Positions 51,141 through 63,935 of a stretch of DNA of 64,000 nucleotides are shown one piece after another. The translations under genes and the position numbers were made by a program. The notes beneath the pieces are model-generated. The model searched no databases. It was given only the letters and a program-made list of their open reading frames with translations, and was not told where the DNA came from. The DNA is from Tubulanus polymorphus. Its lineage: Eukaryota > Nemertea > Palaeonemertea > Tubulaniformes > Tubulanidae. Location of the stretch: NCBI RefSeq assembly GCF_964204645.1, contig NC_134025.1, forward strand, positions 11,225,001-11,289,000. The letters are read 5' to 3'. Numbering within the stretch: position 1 is the stretch's first letter; each line of letters opens with the position of its first letter.

Positions 51141-51320
51141 ACTAACGTCATCGAGCGTCAGCAGGGTAATGCAATGACGTCACACGAATCGTTCACATGA
51201 CGTGTCATACTGGACGTCCGATGGCAGTCGACTGGTGACTTACTTTATACAGTTAACTGTTCGCACTTGACGTCCGACGGATATGACGCTCTTTGACGTC
51301 ATGCTCATAAACTATATATC
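51141..51320. promoter_or_regulatory. Dense CRE/ATF site cluster with TATA-like box
   Basis: Two perfect palindromic cAMP-response elements TGACGTCA (51175-51182 and 51294-51301) lie within 130 bases of each other. Around them are related sites: AACGTCA (51144-51150), TGACGTGTCA (51198-51207), GGACGTCC (51212-51219), TGACGTCC (51268-51275) and TGACGC (51284-51289). A TATA-like CTATATAT follows at 51312-51319, 11 bases after the last CRE. CREB/ATF and bZIP factors bind such sites. The layout suggests a plus-strand promoter or an inducible enhancer, but no exon is recognised downstream, and the distance to Six3/6 is about 13 kb. Confidence 0.5.
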
Positions 51321-51480
51321 GCGTTCTCGGTGAAAATCGAAAAGAATATTGATGTCACATCGATGCTGAGATTAGTGGTTACTTTCGATGATATACCTTA
51401 TAATTAGAATTAAACTAACGTAGCACTTATCTAAATAAGTTACACGTTGTTGTGGGTGTTTCTTGTTATAAAACATTTTT

Positions 51481-51715
51481 TTATCTTGATAAAAGGGTTG
51501 ACCCTGTTATCTATTTTGATTTGTAGATTTGGTTTGTTTTGATTCGGTGTCCCTTACAAACCCGCCACATCTGCCGCAAGCGAAACAGGGGGTTTGATTT
51601 TGAAATCGGAATCGAAATACAGCTATACTCTAGTGAGATCGGCGGTCGAATTTGCAGAATTTTTTGTCCAAATCGAAGTACATAATTGGAAATTTCGGTT
51701 ACCGTTCATGAAAAC
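51481..51715 (+). repeat. Dispersed repeat family A, copy 3
   Basis: One of the two longest copies of family A and the longest on the plus strand, from TTATCTTGAT through GTTGACCCTGTTATC, GGTGTCCCTTACAAACCC, GAAACAGGGGGTTTGATT, ATCGAAATACAGCTATA, GATCGGCGGTCGAATTT and AATCGAAGTACATAATTG to about ACCGTTCATGA. It matches the 23.96-24.19 kb minus-strand copy end to end, giving a family length of roughly 235 bases. Confidence 0.87.
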
Positions 51716-54700
51716 AACCACAGGGTCCACCCAATTCCCAAAAACTCATTAACTCTGTAATCGATTTCATTTCTTCATCAATTCAGTTTTTCTTGAATCG
51801 ATTTAGAAGCAAATCATTTTTTGTAAACTGGACCCTGAGCCAGAATATCTACCTATATTCATAGTTTAATAAACCAAAGTTTACATCGCGATATGTGACT
51901 GATTGACAATTATTAACCTAATCGTCGCTCGAATTCGCCGCCATGCTCTATCTATACAAATAAGGCATGAAATATGCTAAAACAGATCTCGAAAAAACAT
52001 CCCAATAGCTAGTACGATCTAACGACATATCATTCCCCAGTCAGATAGAGCACGATTCGACTGGTGAGATGCGAAAAAAGTGCCGGCTGCATAGCAGTTG
52101 TTACTAGTTCGCGTATCAGTTCCTAGCCAGTCATCTCGGTGTATTATCTGCCTCATTGTTATTCTACTGCTATTCAATTAAACCTCGTAATCTGTATCCA
52201 AATACACCGGTCTTAATTGCACAGGAGGAGCCTCGCACCATCTGCGACGGTTGATTAGCATCCGACCATTCTCCCGGGCTCGCCGTGTCCCATTTTCATT
52301 CCTTTATGATAAATACTATCTCGAGCTGCAAGCCAGTCTAAAGGAGATTAACAGAAATACGATATTGTCGCAAATTTCGTTACCGTTATCCCGTATTTTA
52401 AACTATCCCGTGTTCGCTTCGTTTTATCTGATATATAATATTCTATTTTATCTTCTGTACACGCAAGAACCCCCATTAACACTGTTACTGTCGCCTGGAG
52501 CGTCTCTCCCTCTCTCGCTCTGCAAACGTTAGTTATCTAGCAGCCTGAGAAAGTCACGCGTATTCAGATGACAAAATTTGCTTGTCATCTGATGAATTGC
52601 TACATCTAATAACGTTCGTGTTCCTTCGTGATTTGATTATATTGTACCTTTATACTTTAATTTCGCCAAACTGCGCTCGACGGTTTAATAACCGCACTCG
52701 CCATGTGTGTAAACCTGTCCCTTGTGATTTCGCAGCAAAAATCTGCCGCTGCAATATCTGCATCGGTTTCTGGCGATCTTTTTTTCTAACGGTCGGATAT
52801 GCGCGCGCAAGAGATGAACAATTTCCATTCATCCTCGGGGCTTTTATTTCGAAGATTAACTTTCGAACTCGAAATGGGATTAGAAAATGCTGGCAGTTGA
52901 ATTTTATGTGCCAATAGGCTTAAAGTTAGTAGTTTATCGCGTTTTAAATCTCTACGGCCTCGTGGCAAACTGAGGCGAAATTCTTGTAAATATACCAACG
53001 AATGGGAATACGCCAATTGCAAAATCAATACTTGATAGTTTGATATAGATATTGAAAACTCCGCCGGTTGGAAAAAATTCGATATGTTGTTTTCATATCT
53101 GCTCAAAGTCCCAATGAAATGAACGCTTTCTGAGGATTAAGTGCTTCGTGGTGGAAATTGTCTATATTTCGAATGGATTTTTCCTTCTCTTCGAAAAAAG
53201 ATAACCGTGTATATTCCTGGCCTCAAATCATCAATAACTTTATAAATGAATAACCTTAGTACTAACAAAATCAGCATATCATCATTCTGGGAATGATCAC
53301 GCATGTAGCGTATGCAAATGGATACTGAATCTGACAGCGAATGCTTGAACTGTTCTTTACCGTATCTTTTTGGGCAACGACGTTTATCATTGGCGATTCA
53401 CCATGTTTAATTTGGTCAGTGTGGTACTATGTTTGTGAAATGGATTTCTTCGCTTCCTGTCTCGAATGCAACTCATCGCCCAGGGAGTTGAACACGTCCA
53501 CCATCAACCATGCAATTACTGACAAATAATGGAATCTCCCTACGCAAGTGTAAGATGCTTATCTGTATGCATTTGCGCGTCTCGAAAGCAATTCCTTACA
53601 AATAACCCAATATTGACTTAAAGCAAAGGTCGGGGCCGGCAGCGAGAAGGAAAAGTGGTTAAATGAGATCATTGAAATCAGGCAGAATCAGATGGCCTAT
53701 CGTGTTATTGACCAAAGAAGAGAGAGTTTTGTTTGGTGCAATATTTCTTGCCGCTGATGAGTCCGGATAAATTGCTATTCGATGACGGTGATGGCAGCTC
53801 TTGGTTCCGTAATATACTATTATAGACTGCAACAGTAACACAATCACTGTCAGTCATTACAAGTAGTAATGACGGGCTAACAGAGACTTTGAACCACTTA
53901 CTGAGTGATCTGACAAGACGAAAAGCTTCATTTAAATGGTTAGATGTCATCGCAGCAACGAGATAAGCAATTTTCAAGCGAGATGTTAGCGATTCCACGG
54001 GCATTGTGTAGCGTGTCCTACAGATAATTACAAAAATTGAATTACGACACAACACCTGCGACCCCTAGGCGAACGAATCTACACACTTTTTGCCGAATCG
54101 TAGATATTTTGGGTCCAGTTTCGCAGTTTTAGGTTGTGGTATGACTTTCTATCAATTATCATACTGACAGTGAATTAGATTTAGCTGGATTCATCCAACA
54201 ACATAGTAACAATCCTCGATGACTTATATGTGGTAATTTTCAGGGCAGCTTCAACAACTATTTTCCACATAGGGCAATCTTGCACCGTTTATGACATTAC
54301 GCTTTATTTTTCAATGATGTCACTTATTTTTAGCCAACCTCTGAATCAAATGATCATGATGTTGACGTTATGGTGATATTTACGATATTCGGGCCTTATA
54401 CACCAATTCTTGATCAGTGAATACGAATAGCCTCAAAATCAAATACATATGACAGATAAAGTGTTGAATAAAGCAATGTGCGGAAGACTATCAATGTGCC
54501 CCGTAAATGACGAATGGCGTTTTTCTTTATGCGTTATTTCATTTACTCGGTTCATCATTTCCCCTGAAAGGACTGCAAATCACCATTTTCGCGAAAATAA
54601 AAACTTTATTTACAGCGAGTAAAATAAGTTAGCGTAATGTAATCGACACGAGATTGGGACACAGTCATCGGAACACTGATATATCGAGCAGTGCACAATA

Positions 54701-55043
54701 AGCCCTCGTATGAACGGTACAGTGGCAGATTTAGGGATGCTTGAGAACGGGTAATTGACAATTGGCAAAGTCATCGGGTCGTTCCGAAACTCTCGTAGCC
54801 AACATCAAATTATGCTGACGTTCAAGCCTACTGTTATCGTGCTCTAATCGTTTGGTGACGAATATGAATGCCGAAGAAGTTCCGTTCCTAATTTTGAGAC
54901 AAGTAGTTCTGTCCTAGTTCCCAACAACCTATCGTTTTAGAGTGCATGATTTGTTCATTGACTCTGAAACAAATTCGTTTGGGCCAAGTGTAGAATCCGG
55001 TTAAGTTTTTCCAGGACGAATCACATATCTATATTCATCCGCA
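51716..55043. other. Intergenic, nothing firmly recognised
   Basis: Unique sequence. A minus-strand frame at 53705-54055 (Leu/Ser-rich, 116 codons) begins without ATG, has an internal Met at codon 17, and matches no family I recognise. The rest holds no exon or RNA gene that I can support. Confidence 0.45.
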
Positions 55044-55810
55044 CTACAGATACCGCGATATGCGCAGCTGACTGGTTAACTGGTTCACTGGTTGACCTGA
55101 CGACTGGGTGACTGGATGACTGGGTGACTGGGTGAAAAAGACTCGATGAGTTGATGACTGGGCGACAGGATGACTGGACGACTGGGTGATTGGATAAATG
55201 GACGACTGGTTCACTAGATGGTGATGGTGGACATATGATATGATGATATGATTTATTTTCAAGTAAAATTTTTACAAATTCAATGAATAAGAAAATACCT
55301 TAAAAATGTAATAACATGAAATGAAGGACTGCTTTGAAGCAACAGTTAGCTTATACAAGAAAGCAGCCCTGAGAGATGGTGAGGGGGGTGATGATGGGGA
55401 TGATGACGGATTATCGGGATGGTGATGATGGTGATGAAATTGATAGTTATGAGGATGGAGATGGTAGCGATGGTGCGTGGGGATGTAGCCAGGATAGAAA
55501 TAATATTTACGATGTAGGAGATTGTGATGGCGGTGGTAATACTGGAGAATCTGATGCTGGAGAGGATAATGGTGACGATGCTGGTGATTGTGATTTTGGT
55601 GATGAAGGGGCAGATGGTGGAGACGGTGGTGATGATGGTAGTGATGCTGGAGAAGGTAATGGTGGTAATGGTGGAGATGTTAGCGATAATGGTGATGTTG
55701 GTGATGGGGATGCTAATGGTCAACCATTCGACCAGTCATCAAGGCGCTCGGTCATCTAGTCATCCAGTCGACCAGCCGGCCAGTCGTCCAGTCATCCAGT
55801 CGCCCAGCAT
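55044..55810. repeat. Inverted minisatellite arrays around a GATG-rich core
   Basis: The left array (about 55066-55235) is built on ACTGGGTG/ACTGGATG octamers. The right array (about 55725-55806) is the reverse complement type, CCAGTCATCCAGTCG. Between them lies a GGTGAT/GATGGT-rich low-complexity stretch (55375-55720). Plus-strand TTTATT at 55252-55257 next to the left array suggests a minus-strand element end with a CCAGTCAT microsatellite tail. Apparent Asp/Gly-rich and Ile/Thr-rich reading frames are by-products of the repeats. Confidence 0.8.
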
Positions 55811-57740
55811 AACCCTGTTTTGTACACATGGACCATTCGTCTTGGAGTTCAGGTTTCGTCCAATATTTCCGAATCGTTGTGCTATTTGATCATTTACGGA
55901 ACTGTTGGTCATTGCGATTATGGACGGTATGCATATTCTAAGAAATGAACCCCAGCCCCTTTTTAACGTGATAAATCCGGGGAAGTATATACACCAATTT
56001 CATTTGGAAAGAATGCCATCAAACATTCTATTTTTGAATGCCTGGCAAGTTCTGTGCCCGACATCGAACGATTACTTCTTTTCCAAAGTATCTATTCACT
56101 CAACGGTTAAACGTTAAGAATGGATACGCGACTCGAGAAAAAAACGAGACTATCAAGGCGCATAAGAAGCATTGACCCAGATCGAGCCAAAAGGAAGCCC
56201 CTCCTCTGCAATTAGCAGTAGCACGGCCCCGAGGCGACCGGCCGACTCCACCTTCTCAATTATACCCGGCTTCTTATGTCACCTTCAGGCACGTCCAAGC
56301 GGAACTGATAGTCTCCGTGTTAACAAAGCCCAAACAATAGCGTTCGTACTAGATCACTTAGATTCGAGATTTACGCCATTGACAGCTGAATAGAAACACA
56401 CCAGTCAGGGACTGAGCGCCTCAGGTGTAGAATCATAGGAAATCATAGTGTTGCGGTCGGTCATAACGAAAATTCACCGGCGAAAAAAATACGTGTTTGT
56501 GCTCAAATGTCAGTGGACTCATTGAATATGTCATTCACATACTCTGCTTGCTTTCAGTGTAACGAATCCTTAAGGGTTTTCTTATCGGGTAATCATGTTT
56601 TCTTCCGTTACGAGCACGACATGTATGAAAAGAAATAAATTACTGTTATTGTGCCAAGAAAGGCCCTCATATGAAACCGTAATCCCCAGATGCGATCATA
56701 TGTCGCACACCTTCTAGATAATTTCACGGACAGCGTGCTATTCATCTTTTGTGCTGATAGCGACGATTTCTGGTAAAAATATTCAATACTTCTCTCTACC
56801 GAGTTGTCTCAGTGGATTTGGTAATCTCACGGTGTAACCATTAGTTCGTTCGGTCTCATTCGGTTGCTGTGAGCTCTACCGCTATCCAGTGCGTCCCCGC
56901 GAGGGATTAGGTTGTGTTTTTCGACGAGATATGTGGCCTATCCGAAGAAAAAAAACAGTTGCGTCAACTTATAGAACGCGAAACGAGCTAGGTGACTCGA
57001 AACAAATAACGAGATATAACGCTATCACCTGACACTGGTTTTGAATTGCGCATTGTTATTTAAAAATGTCAATCTTAACATACCCTAACACCGATAGATA
57101 TGTAAATAACTTGTTAAAGCTTAAAACTGGCTGTATTTTCCGACTAGTTTCAAAATGAACTAAAAGATACGATTAAAATCCAAAAGGTATTTACCCCATC
57201 TCAATACCCACAAAGTCCGATATGTATGCAAAAATCGTAGCTGAGTTTTGAATTTGTACTGGGAATAACTCTAAACCATCGAAATGACGAAAGGCTTATT
57301 ATTGAATTCAGGTACATGAGGTATAACAGAGAAAAGATGGGTGCTCTAGAATAGACGGGTGTGCTCTTACATTCGCACTTATTAACCTCGCTGCATCAGC
57401 ATACTCTGCATCTTTCATAACAAGAGTATATAATTGTTTTGTTAATTGGAATCTGGGCAACATTGTCTTACGATGTAGATTGGATTACTCGTTATCCTAG
57501 CGCATGTTGATGTTATTCGATGAACAACCAAAGTTTGTTGTTTCGGCCCTTGTCGACGATTATCTTGTTGATAAAGCTGAAAAAGACATGTGGCTATTAT
57601 ACACTACGACGTATGAATATAGAGGCACGTTAAAAAGGAGATTTTTTTTCAGGACGAAGCCGTAACAATAGAAATACATGTAGATGTCATGGAAAATGAA
57701 CGAAAGAATGTTTATAACATCGATGTAGAAAAAAAATGAA
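55811..57740. other. Intergenic, nothing recognised
   Basis: Unique AT-rich DNA without exon, RNA gene or repeat signature that I can support. Confidence 0.5.
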
Positions 57741-57900
57741 CGCTGATCACACATCTGTACTTCTATTTCCGATTCAAAATCAAACTTTCTGTTTCGCTCC
57801 CGGCAGGTGTGGTAAGGGATTGTAAGGGACACAAAATCAAAAAAAAAGAATAAAGAAAATCTACCAATCAAATAAATAACAGGGTCAATCCCTATGAAGC
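57741..57900 (-). repeat. Dispersed repeat family A, copy 4
   Basis: Minus-strand copy from ATAGGGATTGACCCTGTTAT (near 57898) through GTGTCCCTTACAATCCC, CACACCTGCCGGGAGCGAAA to AAGTACAGATGTGTGATC near 57741. An A-run (57839-57847) interrupts the body. The 3' part found in copies 2 and 3 is missing. Confidence 0.83.
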
Positions 57901-60900
57901 GATGTGAGTTCAAAACTACCCCATTAAGGTCAGACACCCCGATGTCTCCAATGAAGTCTTGAAAAAAGAAAAGCTGCATTTTGAACACTCAACACATGAA
58001 AAAAGGTGACGAGCAATTGGTAAGACCTGTTAACCAGGGCGAGCTTTTAGGCAACAATTGACTAAAGCGGTTGTCTGCAATTGTGATTGAGTTTCTGCGA
58101 TTTCAGTCAGAATTTGAACTTCGGATTTGTATGGAACCATGGTTTTATACATATATAGACCGCATTATATAAATGCGCGCACAATGATATTTGACGGTGG
58201 TGCAATCTTGAACTTCCTTCCGAAGACAGACAGACACATCTTCGGCGTTGTTGATATAGAAAGTTCACTAAACACGCTATATTACACGGGTATTATCGAT
58301 ATATTTGTCTAGTTATGCCGTCTTGCTTTCTATTATGGCAATTTTGACTATAGACACGTCAATCATCCGGTTTGTCGAAATTAACGATTTCACCCGGGAT
58401 ATATTTGTATTCCCTCCTCGTATATTGAGAGAACCCTTGTCGACGACAAACACCGCTGCAATAATCACCGCGAGACCATATTTGCGATGCTTTATTGATT
58501 GCTTTCGAATTCGCAGTAACTTAATTGACTGGGAATTCGAAATTAAAATTCGTGGCATTATCTTAAATGCTTGTCCAAGGTAAACAACGGTTACGGTGTA
58601 CATTTCGCTCATATTATATAGGGAAATTGTTTCCGTGACCCGGCCTAGTCTGGTTCTCAATGGCTTACGAATCCAGGGCTACCTAAAATGCCCTGAACCT
58701 GTATATAATAAATGAGAGTCTTTGGGTTAATGGTAGAAGAGTGGAAAAATTGCTTTTCGACGTTTCGCTCGTCTGAGACAGTTTACCTTCTGCTGCTGGT
58801 ATGCGACTGAATTTTCAACGATGATCGTTAAACAACAATGGGAAGAATTCACAACAAACAAAAACAAGAGCTGGGGAATAACAATAAATACAATACGGTC
58901 TTTTTCTAGAGAGAGAGAGAGGGGGGGTGAGAGAGAGCTAGGGGAAGCTAAGAATAATTAGATCGGAACTTTGATTAATAAAAATCCCACGAGAGGAAAG
59001 CAAAGGCAGTCTTCATTACATTTCTGTTATCGTATACATCAACTAGAATTTCGGGGCCGTGCTTCACGTCATCGCTTTTGAAAACAAGGCACAAAAGATG
59101 TCCACTTGTTCGAATCTGAAATCACTGCTTCAATTCAAGATTTCAACGTCTTACATTTTGTACAAGTCATGTGTGTTATTTGCTGCTTTATTTTTGGCCT
59201 CGGTCTCGCTAAGGTCAGCGGTGGCCTCGCGTTAACTCAGCGTCATTCGGGTCACTTCTGAATCGAAGATGGCAAACATCTCATTAATTCGTTTATTGAA
59301 TTCCGATATCAACCCCAGGTATCATGCGGTTTAATTGACCCGCTTCGGTCACAAACGGTAAATCGAAACGGCTCGTCGTCCGGAAATTGTGCAATCAAAA
59401 TGTTTTAATTCGTTACAATTACGACGTGACATAATGTTTTAGCATTGTCAACGAAGGAACCACCGAAAGTCCCATCACGTATAAGGTCGAATGAAAAGAC
59501 GTTCACTACTATGCCAGCACTTTGTTCTCGTGCATAAAGGATTTACAGACCCCCCTAACGAGGGTTCCTAAAATATAACCGATTTTGAAACCAAATATGA
59601 TGCAATTAACACGTTTTCGGGTACACGAATTCATTGGAAACGTGACAATTAATGGGTGTAATCCGTCCGAAAATATCTTTCGATATCTAAATAATGATGT
59701 CTTTTTAATAAGACGCCGATGAAAAGGCTCTTTTGCTTGTCGACTTTTCACAGAGTCTGGCTTCACATCCTTTCTCCATTCGAACAACAGGGGTGTCATT
59801 ATCCCCCGCTTCGCATTGCTACTCGACTACGAGCGTGAAATTATTTGACAGATTTCGCCTCGCGGCTATTAGTTCGACAAATAGACCGATATGTTACTCG
59901 CGTCCTAGTCAAAATCGGAAATTTGTCTTTTCAACGCAGCTAAACAAGCAGCAACATACTAAACTGCGGCCGGCGCGGATCGGCAAACGTGACCGGTGCA
60001 AGAATGCTGGCTATAACAATACATCGCAGTTTATATAGGCCCAGAATCTGATTGCGTCCGCGAAGAACAAACACATCTTTTCGTTTAATAGAAATTCGAC
60101 TGAAGAATAGTTTCGAGTTTCCAAATGGTCGGGGAGGAGCAAATGGAATGGTGGAAATTTGCACTAAAAGCACAATGTCTTATTCATGGCAAATTGGCCG
60201 GTGCGTATTATGGAAGGAACGGTCGTTGTAAACATTACAATATTTGCCAAAGAGCAGTAAAGTTCCTATTTCCCCGCCTTTTATACAGAACGGTGATATA
60301 TTCCCCGTGACCCGGTCTTCGCCGTGAATGCGACGCCATGATTAGGAGCAATTTTCACATCGCAATCAAACGCTAGGCAAGGCGCTTTCCAACTGGTAAA
60401 TCCTTTTAGGTCAGCGTCCAGCTGCGACTCCTTGCGTCGGCGGTGGGATCATGACGCAGCGATGTGTCAGCGGGATAAATACCGTAAGCTTCGGGGGTTC
60501 ACTTGCGATTCGGAATTGAGAGTGGCAGATATTGCAAATGTTGCCGTAATTTGACCTCCTACATTTATATGATGCTCAATTTTCCAGCGCGTATGATCTA
60601 ATCATAACAGCACGCGATATTATCGGATATTATGGAATCGTAATCGAAATCCCGCCTTGTTCGTTGGTGTCCCGAAATATATACCGAATATGAGATTCTT
60701 ATCCGCCGTGTTCTTGTGGTATCGGTTGTTTTGTTTACATTAGTGGGATACCACTGCGGGATACGTGTTTTTGCAATGAATCCAGTTTCGAATCCAAATT
60801 TGTATTAAAATAAAACCGTCTATATATAACTTATTCTGCAGAAATATGTACATTGAATGATGTTTTTTCCAATATCATTTCATTATATTCTTTCAATATT

Positions 60901-62936
60901 GTAGTAGTCATTATAAGGAATTATCTATTAAAGAATCATACATGGTTGTTGTTCAATTGAGCTCTACGAGCTAGCGAATGATTCGATTGTTTTTAGATAT
61001 GTTGTTTGATTTAATTTGATATGTTGTTTGTGTTCGAACTTAACTAGGAATCGATGATTCACTGAATAACTGAATCGTTGAATTTTAGGATAATCATCAG
61101 ATTTTATTCCAATTTCACCCATTTTGTAATATCATGGTAAAATATGGACCATGGACTCTCTTCTTTAATACGTGTGTGTGTGATACGTGTCATTAACATT
61201 TTAGTATCAACTTCATAATGTTTCTTCCGTTTTAAAGCTATTTTCAAACCTTTTCAGAGACTGGGTAAGAAACTCAAACTTATTGTATGTATACACGCCG
61301 CTAATACGGACCGTTTAAAAGAGGCGTAAACGAGATGCGTCATCTGGTCATAAGACACCTGATATTCGGTAGAGTTTTAATCCCTACACGAAATGCGCTG
61401 CAAATGAAATGATTTTAATAGCTGAACCGCAATCCTATTAGTTGGAAGATGATCAGCTAAGAGTAAAGCCATTTAACGGCGCCTTCGGGCACTCGAGATC
61501 GTCGTAACATCCAGCGATATAGACAACCCTTCACACTCGTGTCTCATCTTTAAGAAGATGTTTCTTCATTCAATCGAAGATATTTTAATTTTCGCTTCCT
61601 TTTTGTCGCCTTCACGTCGGATGTTGGTAAACACATGAACTCTAAAACGTTCTGTTTTATACACCATGGTCAACTATAGCCAATACGTACATACAAAATA
61701 CATTTGTAAACTCTTTCCTTCGATTTCCCTCTATGCACCATTGGTTTAAGGTTAAATTTGTTCATCACGGTAGAGACAATTAATTACTGTCAATAAAACA
61801 ATAATAAAAAGAAGAAAATATTAAATATTAAAAATTTACAGGTAAATGTTGGTTTAGATTATTCAATTGGTAGTCTAACTATATAATGGTTTGATGAAAA
61901 GGGAAATAGATTGCTGATCAATTTTGGGATTGGTTGTCCGCTATTAGGATATTCTTGATGAAAACTCATGCTTGTTTTCCAGCAATAAGCTCAACGAACT
62001 GTATCTATATCTCCGTGTCATGGCGCTGTGTGCGGCTACATGACATACACTGACTAGGTCTAGAGAGAAAAAATCAAGAATCCGTATTCATGCGTTGACC
62101 ACCTCGGGTCACCGTTGACCGTAGCGAATTTGCATATAATATTGGTGTCAATATTGGGTGCAATGAGCTGTCAGACGAAAGACATTATCGTGACGAGTCC
62201 TCTATTCGCCGCGTAATGACATTATCGCCGAGTATTTTTCGTTACCCGTCACTTCCCTAGAACGGCTAAAACACTGCTGCAACATCCGCCATTGTCCTGC
62301 CCTAAAAGTCTTCGGAGCATGTCTACCCTTCTCTCGTGGCGATAAAACTAAAGCAGATGGCGCATTAAGTCAGCAAGGCACACGTGACTCTAAGGTATCA
62401 ATTCGCATAATGATTATATTATAAAATTAAAGGCACGACAAGGATCGAATTTCAAAATTGAAACAGATTCGTCGATGATGCGTGGGTTCGCGCACTGTTC
62501 TATTCTGTCGCTCACTTCCTCTCTAGCAGACAATTCGATCGTAGATTAACGTATCGATTACGCTGGTCGCAGACGTTTTTCTGAAAACTACGCGCTTCGC
62601 ATAAAAACAGCCGTTCCAGGAACAACCATCACAAGAGATTTACAACATGTACAACCGTCGATGATGATGTTAGTTGTTTTATCGCCGTAAAAAACCGTTA
62701 AAATATGTCCATAAATTGCCACTATGCGTCATTCAAGAAGATGTGTGTGAGTGGATGGGCTGTACGTAATCAATATTGGGACGTTTCCAAATGACGGTTA
62801 CATTGGCGTTTATTTTGTATTCGAATAGATTTTATGATTCGCATTTTCTATATACAAATGTATATATAATGAATTTTCATGTATTTTGATAACGAGTTTT
62901 AATGACAATTAAGTAGGGCATTCATCCACGATATAG
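57901..62936. other. Intergenic, short GA repeat, otherwise unrecognised
   Basis: 58911-58937 is a GA/G-rich simple repeat. At 58758-58770 the minus strand reads GAGCGAAACGTCG, a motif also seen in element ends. 59.5-60.3 kb is moderately CpG-rich with overlapping open frames of 60-100 codons and no domain. The rest is unique DNA. Confidence 0.45.
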
Positions 62937-63090
62937 TTCAATTCAATTCAATTCAATTCAATTCGATTGTCGGTTTATATTTGCCATCAAGACATGGATC
63001 AGCGAGATCTGAATGTAAACACGCACCGCGGTACTTCCTCAAGACGTCAGTAAACTTTTAAGTTGATTTTCCTGTCTCGAAGATTTACCA
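62937..63090 (-). repeat. Dispersed repeat with TTGAA tail (family B), copy 2
   Basis: TTCAATTCAATT run at 62937-62964, then a stretch ending with 63036-63085, which aligns to 23261-23312 of the first copy (TCCTCAAGACGTCAGTAAAC against TCCTTAAGGCGTCAATAGAC). It has the same orientation as copy 1 and the other TTGAA-tailed ends. Confidence 0.6.
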
Positions 63091-63935
63091 GATCGTATCG
63101 TCGTAACTTTACATATCGCATTATGCGTTGAGCGGCGTATACATTTCTTGACATATTTTTAAGTAGGCAGGGAGGGTTAAAGCATTTTATGATCAGGCTA
63201 TTCTATGAATGTTCTTCGCCGTCGGGTAAGTCTCATCTACTCCATCCAATTATCTTTGCCTCGCAGCCGAATGGCTACAGGGAGGAACGTTTAATATAAC
63301 GCGCTTAGCACAGGGGGTAATCGTCAGTGTCCAAATCGCATTATGACAGAAACGAGATCACTTTACAGCAAAATAACCTCCAGGATAAAGGAAAATGGAG
63401 CGATCCTAAGCAATAATAGTTGGCTCCGAAACGAATCTTGCCGGTAACCATCTTATATTAGCTGGCGAACGAGAGAACAAAAATTGATAGGTTGCAGCGA
63501 TCCGATGCGATCGGGAAAGTGTTTATAATGATATTAGGTATAGTGGAGATATGAGAAGTTCGGTGAAATGGTACGACACCGAATGGCGCGTCTTTATGGA
63601 ACGCCATCCGAGCGAAAGATCTTTACCGTACATGTATTTTAGCAACGTATAACAGTCGTAAGACGATAATGTTAAATCGTGTAACCCAAGTGCGTTTTTC
63701 GACAGCTAGTTTCAAATTCATTGGTTACAAAATTTAAAACTAGCTGTGAGAAAAAAGGCATATTGGTTACAGAATTCAAAACTAACCACTTACTTAAGAT
63801 TGCGAGGTGGCTGTATGATTGTAAATAGATTGTTGAAATACGAGATTTTTCTACTAGGATGCCATTCGACAAGCATCTGACAAATTCTAAACTAGAATTA
63901 ATTGAAAAACCGCTATGCGTTTCAGTGACGATAAC
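63091..63935. other. Intergenic, nothing recognised
   Basis: Unique sequence. A local near-repeat at 63701-63790 (GCTAGTTTCAAATTCATTGG / GGTTACAAAATTTAAAACTA / GGTTACAGAATTCAAAACTA) is present, without known function. Confidence 0.5.

Noticed and set aside
53705-54055. 116-codon minus-strand frame with helical-looking sequence
   Set aside because: No recognised family, no ATG at the start and no splice context; it could be a fossil of a mobile element but cannot be supported.
55346-55889. Asp/Gly-rich and Ile/Thr-rich open frames at 55.4-55.9 kb
   Set aside because: Both strands and several frames are open only because of the GATG/GGTGAT repeat.
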